Program-made: the position numbers and the translations under genes
Assembly: GCA_038502055.1 (NCBI GenBank)
Contig: JAXRKN010000012.1
Location: 62,001 to 126,000 of the forward strand
DNA length: 64,000 nucleotides
Direction of reading: 5' to 3'
From: Tanytarsus gracilentus
Taxonomy: Eukaryota > Arthropoda > Insecta > Diptera > Chironomidae
The notes under the pieces: generated by a model
Databases searched by the model: none
The model's input: the letters and a program-made list of their open reading frames with translations, nothing else
What the model was told of the DNA's origin: nothing
In this document: piece after piece, positions 13,801-25,800 of the stretch
How positions within the stretch are numbered: the stretch's first letter is position 1
How the letters are laid out: each line of letters begins with the position of its first letter

Positions 13801-16800
13801 TATTTTAATTAAGTGTGTTTTAGTTTGTTTCCAAGTGTGTAAAGTGTTTTAAAAGTTTAAATATGTATCTCTTACAAGTTTAGTCATTGAGTTAAAATCA
13901 ATTAACCAGGTAAGAAAGGGAAAATAAGTGAAAATAAATTAGGAAAATTTTTCTTTTAAAGAGTGGTCGGTAAAGATCACCCAAAATTATTTCACCCAAT
14001 AAAAAGTTCACACTTTAGATCCCCCATTATTTCCAATATTTTTTTACGTAGATTCTTTCACTTATTTTCTCGTTTGAAACGTCGGTTGGCATTTCAGGGA
14101 AGGTATAAACATTTATTTTATTTTCATCTTTTTTTTAAAAAAATCAAAAACTTTATAAAATTGCTTTTTGGCTATTCTGTTTACAGTTTGTTTGTTTTGT
14201 AATGTGGATGGGCCAGTGCCTAACAGCTTGTCAGGGCTGAGGAAGGTTGTAGTGACGGTAACTTTTATACAAAGCCATTGAAACCACCTTTGATTTCTTT
14301 ATTTTAACCAACTGTAATCGCAGCTCCCGAGGTGGGCGATTCCCGCGGGGACGCCTGCTGTTGAGGGGAAAAAAGGGGTATTTATACTTTATTCTTAAAA
14401 GAAATCTTAAGAGTTCTGCATGGTTACGTTTTTATCCTTAGCCTAAGCTTTCGAGCTATGGAAAAGGAAATTAAAACGGGCGCGTCCTCCTGGTAACCCC
14501 AGCGTGCTACCTCTTTGTCATCAATCTATCTATCTATATGTGTTTTTATAAATTCATGTTTTATCCACTCGCAGAAGATACTTTTCAAAAAACGTTGCTC
14601 CTAGCTCTGCTTCAAAAATTAAGGATCTTGCTTAAATTTTACCCATTATGTGTTTTGCGTAAGAAATTGCTCTAAAATCATTCTGGATCGACTATTGAGT
14701 CTTACAAAATAGCATGTAAAAAAGCTCGGTTGTATTAACTCATTATTTACGCTGTAAGATTTCGAAACACGATCTTGTTTCAACATATTGAGTTATATGA
14801 CAAAAATCAACCGATTTAAAGCTCTTGTTATAACTAAGATTTTGCAAGCGAAAAAAATATTACACTCATGTGTTGGTTTTCTCCGAGCTGTTCATAGCAT
14901 TTCTTGTTATGTATATCAGTTTCGAAAGTATAAAAAATTATTTTTCATATGATATCGATCGTTGGATTTGGTTGGAACCTTGGTATATGATTATTTTAAT
15001 AATGTTGATAATTTTTATGTGTTTATGTTTATTCCTATTGTTTTATTGGTACATTTTATTCACCGGTTCGGTTTTACCGAAAATTTAGTAAATAAAAACC
15101 GGTAAATTTTGAGTAAAAGGTTCTAAAAACATATATATTGTTTTCGATCTTGAGAGAAATCTCTCTTTGTCACCTGCTGCCTTCAAAAAGCCTTATTTCG
15201 ATCCAGAACTTTTGCCACATGCAAGGCCATCGAATTAAGAATCTAAAAAGTATACACACTTGTATGATCCATGGCCCAGGTCAGGCAGGATCGTCAAAAG
15301 AGTGGTGTTAGCATCCGGGATCCGGGATCAAAGATTCGAGCGACGTTTTTTGTTCGCGTTCTACAGGTCCCACGGATCAACGGATAATTTTGTATGGAGA
15401 GAGAAACACGTGGTGAGAATTTTTCATCATGAGAGTAAGAATTTTTTTGAGAAATAATGAAAATTTTTTTGAGCGTCGAGAGTTTATATGTGAGGCACTA
15501 AGGATTTTTCGAGTCATGACGATAGGTCGTGCCACGGAAAGCCATAATGTCCATTTTATCAGTTGATTATTCTAATTATTCCTAATTATCTAATTATCCT
15601 AATTATTTTCTTAATTTTTTTTGGATAATTAGGAATAATTAGTTGAAGTTGTCGCGCAGCGACAACCCTTATCCTTATTATCCTAATTATTCCTAATTGT
15701 CCTAATTATTCTAAATATCTTTTTTTTACCGCTATATCTGCTAAAATTAGCCATTTTTATACGCTGTCGCAGAAGTGAGATGTGTGTGAAAATTTCATTT
15801 AATAAAATCACTTGAAATTCGCAATTTTAAATAAATGTTTTTACTCTAAAATGTCATTATGAGTTGCACAAATTGGATTTAATTCGAGTTTTTAATTTTC
15901 ACTTTTGTTTACTATTCATACTTCGCGTCGAAAAAAAGTAAAAGATGCGAAAAGTTAAATCCCCCATTTCAAAATTTCAATGGCGGTTACGTTAGCCGCG
16001 ACAATTTCATTCGAGCGGTAAAAAAAGATAATTAGAATAATTAGGATAGATAGAAATAGTTAGGAATAATTTGGAATAATAATTATTATAAATGTCCATT
16101 TTTCAGAACTATGGCTTCATGGGTATCGTTGGACTCGTGATTGGACCAGTAATCGATTGGCATGGATCTGAAAATGGAAAATGGAACTCAATGGAAAATG
16201 AAACACAGTGGAAAATGCTGGAAAATTGAACATAGTGGAAAATGAAACACGGAGGAAAATGGAACATGATGGAAAACGGAACACAGTGGAAAATGGGACA
16301 TGGTGGAAAATGGAACATAGTGGAAAATGGAACATAGTGTTAAATAAAGTTAACCTTATTAACTTGACCATGAAAAAATTAATGCATGGACGCCTCTTTT
16401 AAAAATAATGCAAAACATTTTGTTTTTGTTTTTGTTTACTCATTAAATTAAAAATTAAGCGAAGCTATTCGGAAAAAGCGGTGCTTTTTGCAAAGAGAAC
16501 AGTGAAACTGAGAAGTATCTCAGATTCAAAAAATGTAGTGTTATAAGGTGTCAAAGATAACTTTTCACAGTAAATTCAACCAGAAGACATTATTATTGAT
16601 TGTTTTGCATTACTTTTAGAAAAACAATTGCAGACTGATGAACATAAAATCCTTGATAAAATCAATAAAAATTCTCAAAATTTTTTAGTTTTTGAACATT
16701 TTACTAAAAAAATTATTTATGGTTAATTTTAAAATTTTTGCCGGTTTTACCGAAATTAAATAACCGGTGAATCGAGGGAGGAAGCCTCCGACTTATCCTG

Positions 16801-19800
16801 GCTGAAAATAATTTGATCTTCTTTCTTACCATCATGATGCAAGATTTCATTACAACTTTCTCTCGAAACTGCTCGTGTGAGAAAAATATTTCTTGTGAGA
16901 ACTAGAGAGATTTTTGTCTTGTCTGTCAATTATTTTTTTGTTTTTGTTAGTCTGTGTATGGAGCAAGATGAGCTTGAAAATATTCCATGCGCTATAAAAA
17001 ATACATTCAAAGCTTTCAATATAATATTGAACCACTATGTATTCTCTAAAATTGCATTAAAAATCATCTCTTTGTTCATGGCTTAATTACAAATTTTTTT
17101 GTATTTAACTTTTATTTTTCACTTCGCTTGCCACATGGCTTACTTTTCATCTCCTCCTCTTAATGCTTTGCATTGAGCTGACTATTAATTTTTTACTCCA
17201 GCGCGTTCAAAACTTTAAACTTTGAGACAGCTAACAATAGCGCAACTAAGGAAAATGGAGTAAATCTTAGTGAGCTTGGAACTGCATAAATAAAAAATAT
17301 AATATAATTCATATCGAATATGAACAGAGTTTTCCGCCTGTTGTCAACAAGTTAGATTGAGTCTCCCTCAATTTTATCATTTAAATCAGTTTTAGTGTGT
17401 TTTCAATCCTTAAAATATTTAAAATGTGTTTCCAAGTGTGTGATCTTCTTTACAATTATCAAGTTTCATAGTTTAATCACGTAAGGAAGTGAGAATGAGG
17501 AAAAATAATAGAGAGAAAAATTTCACTCATTCTCACTTCAGAGAGTAACTCTCTCCAAATATTTTCTTCATGAAATGAAGAAGTTTGTTTATCAATTTTT
17601 TAGTGTAAAAAAAAGTGTGGTAACACTTATATGCCCTGATTTCCGTCCGTCCGTCTGTATCGTATCCCTTGGACCAGCTAGACACTTCGGGTTTTTGCCA
17701 GATGGTAGGTCTTAGGGTCTATATTAGCCCATTTTAGGAATTTTTTAGAACTATGGCTTTATGACATAAAGTTTATGTACCTCGTTAAAGACTTCATCCG
17801 TTTTCTTTTGTTTGAACTCGACAAGCGCAAATCATTCTTAATTCTTTAAATTGTTAAATTTCACATTAAATAAATATTTATGTTATGTGTGCACATATGG
17901 ATCTTTTTTACATCGTTTAATGCGTTGAGAACATTAGACTCAAAATCTTAAAGATTTAAAGTTGTCGAAAATCGTTATTATAAGCTTGACGGAAAATTTA
18001 AGGTTTTATGTAATATTGCTATTCAAATATAAAATTATTTTTTAATAGAATTTTTTTTTTATTAAAAGCCATCGAATTTATGATCTATGAAGGTTACACA
18101 CTTGTCTGATCCACTGCAAGATCGTTTAAAGAGTAGTGTTACTTTCTCGGATCCGGGTGACGTTTTTTGTTCGCGCTCTACAGGTCGCATGGATCAACGA
18201 ATTTCCTTCGAATTTTTTTATTTAATTCTGCTATTCATGACTAACAAAGTCATTTGAAAGCCCAGCGGATAAAAACAATCAAGGCGCCGTTGTAATAAAT
18301 TTCCATTATGAATTCACAATTATGGGGTAGTTAATGAAATTTTACGATTGCAGTTTGAAAAATAAATCAAAGGTGGTTCGACGAAAATGAAAAATCCTTC
18401 CTCAGCCCTAACTAACCGTAAAAAGCTGCCCCACCCACATAACAAAACAGACAAAAATTTTCTTCACTGCGGTTTGCTTCACCTCACTTTAAAGCGAAGC
18501 GCCTGGGTCGTGCTTGCTGGATTGGAAAAATGATATTCTGGTCATTTTGATGGTGAAAGCAAATATAAAAATGAAAAATAAATAACGAAAATGACTATTT
18601 TAAAATCTTACATTATAAATCAAATGCGTCGCATGTTGTGTGCAACATGTTGCACGATTCAATTTTACTTGACATTTATTATGAGAGCAAAATTAATTTG
18701 CCTAGAAAAAAGAGATCTAAAATTTTTTTTTTCCTATCTGCTTCAAATAATGCATTGTTGAAGAGAAATGCAAATTCTTCAACACAATTGACTCTCTTTC
18801 TCTCCACCCTCCCCGGCTTTCTTATGCTTTTACTTTGATAATTATCGACATCGCGTATTGTGTAGTATTATTTGTAGCTAAGACAATTTTGCTTTGATTG
18901 ACTCAACTTTCCATTGCCACATTCTCTAGCACTTACAAATACATCGACTTTAAAATATTGGGTTGTTCGCTATAAAAATTCATATTGGTGTTTAACGTCC
19001 ATATTATTTTTTTTATCGATCAACAATTTATTACTTTTCCCAATACATGTATTTTTTTATTCAACTGACAAAGGATCAATAAATAACGTGGGTGCATTTT
19101 TTTTATTGGAATGGCGTTACTTTTTAACGTCAATTCAGCACTCTCATCCTTAAAAAAAAATTTTAAATCATTTTGAAAGCTATCCCTACAGGTGACGAAA
19201 CTTGGAGAAGAAATTTATATTTTTATTTTAAAAATTTGTTTAAGTTTTTTGGAATTTTTTATGAGATAAGGGTGTATTATTATTTGCATTTCTAATAACT
19301 TGTTTCATATGCTTTCATATGACAGTAGATTGAAATTTTTCCTTGGCTTAGTTTTTGCTGGACGTCAGGTTGAATTGACCACATACAAAATATAGGTGAT
19401 AAACAAAAGTTAAATGCTCTAACAGGTTCATTCATGATACGCTTTCGAAAAATCATACAAATATTGTAATATTTTAGCTTTTTTAATGAATTTCATTTTT
19501 GAGGAACTCATATCTCTATACACTTCTCAACACTGCATAAAATGGAAAATTTTGCTCTTTAATAAACATGGATATGACAATGGATATAGGCATATAGCAG
19601 TCATATTCAAGAAACGTAATGATTTAAACGTTCAGATTAAAAACTTTTTCGCCTGCTTTTTCGTTATTCATACACTAGAGGGACCCGTGGTGGCAAGCCA
19701 CCCCATAAAATAATTCAAAAATACTGCGATCACAGATCTAGAATGTGGAGGCTGCGCTAAAGCGCAACCATTAAGCTTGTTGCTGGAACTATTTTGAAGG

Positions 19801-22800
19801 TTCCACTATTAATAGTTTCATTTTAAATTTGATTGTCAATCTCAATCGGATATCTGCTATATATATGAGTTTTTGTAAAAATTTGAGCTTTAAATAAATT
19901 CTGTGTACTGGATTCAAAAAATTAATTCTTTTTTCTTGGGTATTTTTTTTTTGAATGCGTTCGAATGTTAAGTTCTTGATCTCTGTCGTTCAATTGAAAT
20001 TCGATTGGAATTTTATTTTATCGTCATGGTTTATATTGATATTTTCTGTGTCTGGCCTTTAATAAGTTCCATTCCATTTGTCTTGTTTGAAATTTGAATA
20101 TTTAAGTCGATAATTTATCTTGCTAATTATTTTCAAACTAGGCGGTTTAAGCCCGGCAAGCCGCCCGTAATTTAAATGTATGTTACATTCGTCACTCTAC
20201 AATTTAATTTTTTAACATGAAAATTTTGAATTATCCACATTCTATTAATTTTTTTTAAAACCACCCCGTACCCAGTATGTTTCACAAATTTCCATAGTTA
20301 GGTATCAAATCAAATTAGAGAATTGTTTCCATACTTTTTTGACGTAATTGATGCGTTAAACTGCATCCATGTAAAGATATCGTTTTTAAAAATTCATCAA
20401 AGTTAAAATCATACCAAATAATATTTTCAGGCTGAATTTCCGTTTTTAGTAAAAAAAAACCAATGCAATAGTATTTTGTAAAATCCAAAAAATAAGTTTA
20501 TCAGTTTACTATTTTTATAGTTTCACGATATTATATTAAAACATTAACTTCGTAACTTTCAAAAAATAGTTTTTTTCACAATGTTTAAATTTTAATCTTT
20601 ACTAAATTTTAAACCACGCCCTCAAAATTTTACCTGAGAATTTTAATGTTTTGAAAAAAATGAGTGAAGATTAAAATTTCCTACCAAAAAAATTCCAATT
20701 GGATTTTTGATTTTCCAATAAGAGCCTTACGGACATACAACTCACAACATACAACTCTCTTTGTTTATAACAAGGATGAATGATTAATATGAAATACCAT
20801 TTTTGAACACATTATCCTTGAAAGTGTGTCACGGTTTTTTTATTTCTTAAAGTAAAACTGCACAGCGTGCATAATTTAATCTTTTTTTTTTAAGCTAACA
20901 TTATATGCAGTATATACGTAATCTTGCAATATTAAATTTCAATTGTATGCAAATTATATAGAAATAAAATTGAAAAGTTTATGAATCAAATAATTTCAAT
21001 GAGTATACTTTACCATGCCATTTTTTCTCGCATGTTTCTAGATTTTACAAATGCCCAAGCGAGACGAACGCAAAGCCCACGTGCTGGTCCCACAGGTCGA
21101 GCATTGGGCGTAAATCCCAAATCATCTGTTTCATCCTCAACAGAGTTTAATTGTCCTGAAGAGTTTGGATATTTTTCCCATCCAACAGACTGCAGTCTTT
21201 ATTATGTTTGTGTTTTTGGTGGTGCTCTCTTGGAGAGTTGTACAGGAGGTTTGATGTACAGTCAAGATCTTCAAACATGCGATTGGCCTCGCAATGTTGG
21301 CTGTGAGGTCTCGGAAGTTAGTCAAGTAATGGCCACAGCAAATACTCGCACTGAAAAAACTCCACGTGTGCCACAAATTCAAACAAAAGTTAGATTCTCT
21401 TTATTAAATCTTGAACCGCCGTCGGCGCCATCCGCTCCTTCAGCGCCTGCTCACATTCAGCAAATTCAAACACTTCCTCCACCACCAAATCAGCAACACA
21501 TTTCTCCAAAGCCGATCATTACATCTCGCGGTCAACCACCAAGCTTCGCGACACAGGATGAAATTTTAAAAGTAAAACTTTTGCTCTAATAAATTATTTA
21601 AATTTTTTTTTAATAAATTATGTTTATTCATTTTTATTTTAAAGCAACTTTATGCTGAAGCACATGACACCCTGCCACCGGTTGAAGAGGAAGAATCAGA
21701 CCGACAACAACGTGTCTACAGGGGTCAACCAAGCACTGTTAGTCAAGTGCAAAGAGACCGCGATGGAATTATTCATCAACCAAGTGTCAACGCAATTCCC
21801 ACGCAGCAAAAAGTCGGTTCATTTGCATTCTCAAACTCTCAAATTCCTACGTTCAGGTAATTTACACTTCATTTATTATATTTTGACTCTTTAACGAAAG
21901 ATTTATTAGAAAACCTAGCACACAGCTATCATGCAATTACTTAAACAATGATATGCAAAGTTCTGCATACAATTTTTACGTGCTTGACTTTCGCAGAACG
22001 ACCCCGAATTTCATTTGCTTATATGAACTAGCAGATTAGAATGCAACACTCTAAAAAATACAAATTTCTTCATAAAATTTGCTTGCTGTTTTGCAAATGC
22101 TGATAAGCAAAATAAATTTGGGGTCGTATGCAATGTAAAACTCTTTTAGGTAAAAATGTGAAACGAAAGTTTAAATAGAAATTCACTAAACGTTTACTTG
22201 AGAATTATTTAGTTATTCATTCAAGTTACACTTTTGCACATAAATGACATAACAAATCCCAAATGAAAATTATGCAACAATTTTCATTTAAAAATGGCCA
22301 AGAAAAATTAACTGCAAATTGTTTAAACACTAATTGCAAGCGCAGATTTTTTAGCTATGTCTGCTAGGGCAAGATTAGGCTTTTGACCCGCAGTAGCGGT
22401 AGAGGGTTAAGAAAAAACAATGAATACAAATTTAAAACAATGAAGCTATAAACTAAATGCTAGACATAATACTTTTGTGCAAGAATTTAATAGAGTTAAA
22501 AATTAAGAAAATATTTAATTAACCTCAATCACATCTCACAGTGAAGATGAATTACAAGACCTTGACAGTATAAAACATAGAGTTTTGGACCGAAAACGAC
22601 GCGACCTTTCGTCTCAGACTGATATCGATGATAAATTTGAGGAAAAAAATAAAGAGAACATTCAAACAAGTAACGAGCAACATGCAATTGACAAACGTTC
22701 AAATGTTAAGGAAATTTCTTCGAATTTAGATGAAATCACTGAGATTTTGGAAGGCTCCGAAAATAGTGCCGATGCTCAAAGAAGAACCAGACAATTAAGA

Positions 22801-25800
22801 CCTTCAATCATAAGCAGTCCATGGCGAATTTCAAGTACACGTGCTGTCAATTTTGCACCTACGCATCAAAACTCTTTTGGATCAAGTTTCAACAATGGGT
22901 TTCCAAGTGCTCAATCCGGCTTTCTCTATAAGAGCGATGGCCGTTTTTATCCGACAAATCCTTTCAAGATATCACAAGATGACTTTTCGCCTGTAATAAG
23001 TACTTATAGTGGCAACAATAAAAAGTTCGGATCAAATACAAGTTTTCAATCGTTCAATAGAGGAAATTTTAATGATGGCGACTCTTCAGCAGAGCAAGAA
23101 CAAGAATCTCAAACTCCCAAATACAAGCAATCCTCTAAAATTCCATCGCTCTCGAGCAACCCGTCTTCAGTTCTATCGCCTCTCCTTTATTCATTAGAAT
23201 CTTTTGAGCCAAAATCTAAAGAAACAACTGCACGACCTGTTGAGAATCAAGACAACAATTATTCATATTTCCATCTAGGAAAAAATTCCCAACACCAACA
23301 AGACAAAGTTAACACATTTGCTATTCCTAATACAAACAAACCTTCTCCATCACAAAGACCGTATGTTTCTTTTAACTCTGTTGGAGGTTTTTTTAATAAC
23401 AATCAACAGTCACAATCCAACCAAGGTTTTTTGCCACCAAAGCATGTAGTACAAAGCAGCGGCAATAAATCAACTCCAGCTCCAATTTACGAAGGGACAA
23501 AATCTGCTTCGTCATATGACAGTCGTTTTACTACACCTTTCACTCCGGTGTCACAATCACAATCATCCTTTCAATTTAATCCGTTTCTTAATAATCTTAC
23601 TTTCAAAACTGGGTCACATTCAATTTTTAATTTCGGTTCTGAGAGGAATAATAAAAATGCAAATAAGAAACAGGAAGAAAAAGTTGTTGAAATCACCACT
23701 AAAAAGCAATCTTATAAGCAACAATACTCAATTCCAACAAGCACGCCGAAATATATTTTATCTTATACAACACCGAATCAACTTTTCAATGTCGATAAGT
23801 TCATAGCTGAACTCCGCGAAACACAGCGACAGACTCTTCAAAAGACAGTTATTGAAAATGGTCATCAGTTCCATAAAAATAAAACAGGTTTAAACAGTTC
23901 AAAAAATCAGCATCAGATATTTACAACCCCAACAACAAAAGTTCCCTTCACAACTACCTTATCTGATGAATATTATTACGATGACGATGATGGAGAAGAA
24001 GAACCATCCCCCAATGATAGTAGTGATAATAATTTAACCAAACTCAATAGATACAATAATCCACCAGTTCAGTATCATACGCAAACGGCCATAGATAATC
24101 ATAGTAGTTTCTCAATTAACAAAAAACCTAACCTTATAACTTCAAATATGGCAACTAATGGCGACAATGAGTATTATGATGAATATGAAGATGAAGATGA
24201 ATTTCAATTTCTTCCACCACCCGTTAATAAACCAAAATATACGCCAATGACCGAGACAATGGCACCTCGTCCTATAAACGTGACCACTCAGAGGCCATAT
24301 CATGTAAGCGGCCACACCTTTAATGCTCCGCTACCGATCACAAGCACCATTCCATCAATTATCAAATTTCCAGATGATGTTTTCCAGGCCATTCGTCCGT
24401 TCACAAGTGTTGCTCCAAAAATAGTTTATGGCAACAATTATAAAAATAAACAGCGACCGATAAATGGTAATTTTGAAATAACAAAAGCAACCACTGAGCG
24501 CACAACGACGCATAAAACAAAAATCATTAAAATTATAACGAAACCAACTACGAAGAAATTCAATTCTACTCATCAAGTGACAAGTACGACACTTAAGCCT
24601 ATTCGTTTGAATTCTCGTCCAAAACAATCATATGAAAATAAATTAACTAGAGGAAGTTCACGATTCAAGCCGTCCACTAAACGACCTGACTTGACTAGAC
24701 TTGAAATTGACGAAAAATTGCCCAACAGGTAATCTCTTACTATACAATAAATGGACAATAATTGATGCATATCAATGCAGTACATGCATTAAAATTTCAT
24801 ACATGCGCGTGTGACATTGACATGGAAATTTTAATATATTTCTATAATTAATTTCTATAATTTATCTTTTTTTATAAATGTACGAAAATAATTCCCATAG
24901 AGTTGAGCAACCGTCGCCTTCATCTGCTCCTGCCTCTTACAACATTCCTTCGAAAACGCAAATTTATACGCAAAACAAAAATTATTATAACACGAGCAAC
25001 AATTACAATTCGAACGCAGATTCGGCATACTACCCAAATTACGATGATGTAGAAATTTATCGAGACGTTGGTAAGTTGCAATTATAGCTCCGCTGTATAT
25101 TAATTTTGGATGCCTCTAAAACCAGTTTTTGGCCCCTAGGCATTGTCTTGTCAATATTATTCTTTTAAATTTATTTATTTTTTGATATTTTAAATTTAAC
25201 ATTCTTTAGTTCCTCCCCGGATTACCGGGGAAGAGCTCCTGGGTTCCCCGAAATCGTCGTCCCCGGGGAATCGAAAATGCTTGGAGAATGCCTACTATTA
25301 ACTCATGATATTTTACTTTACCGATTAAAACGTTCATAAACATCAAGATTTTCTGATAAGACCTTTTCTATGAACCTGAATTCCGAAATTAATCATCAGG
25401 ATAATACTCTAAGACAGTGGAGCTACTGAACGTTTGCAGATCCACCCTGAAGTTTATTATGTTTAACATTTATATAAAATTGATTCGTCTAATTTATTTT
25501 CTAGATTACTCGAACAATTACAACAATCTGCCGAAATCGACACCATCATCAACTTATCGTCCATCGACAACTCAAACGGCACAAACATATTCACCTAAAC
25601 CACAAACACAATCCACGACATATTTGACCCCATCGGTAAAACAAAAATATAACCCACAAAACATTTATTCAACATCTGATTACGATGAGGCACTCGTTGC
25701 ACAGGTAATGATTGATTGCAAATTAATTTTCTGTAGTTATGATATAGTTTTCCGGCAATACTACTAAAACATTTAGAATTCATATCAAAAATTAAAAGTA

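Larger units (their letters stand above)
4825..21041 (+). other. CDA5 first intron (16.2 kb), repeat-rich
   Basis: This intron separates the signal-peptide exons from the chitin-binding exon and itself contains exon 1b. It carries a 95-bp foldback at 9167-9261, a hAT transposase fragment at 12930-13470, retroelement tails, a composite foldback element near 15.5-16.2 kb, a 17-bp minisatellite and repeat families shared with other parts of the window. No other conserved coding segment was recognised. Confidence 0.65.

Noticed and set aside
14870..15088. 72-codon hydrophobic open frame
   Set aside because: Hydrophobicity follows from T-rich sequence. It lies among repeats and has no homology I can recognise.
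15560..15720. CRISPR-like or bacterial repeat array
   Set aside because: The TAATTA-rich units are directly abutting with no unique spacers, belong to a dispersed eukaryotic element, and the genome is clearly insect.
16109..16371. Overlapping open frames with FHFPPC-type repeats
   Set aside because: They are translations of the 17-bp minisatellite, whose unit lacks stop codons in several frames on both strands.
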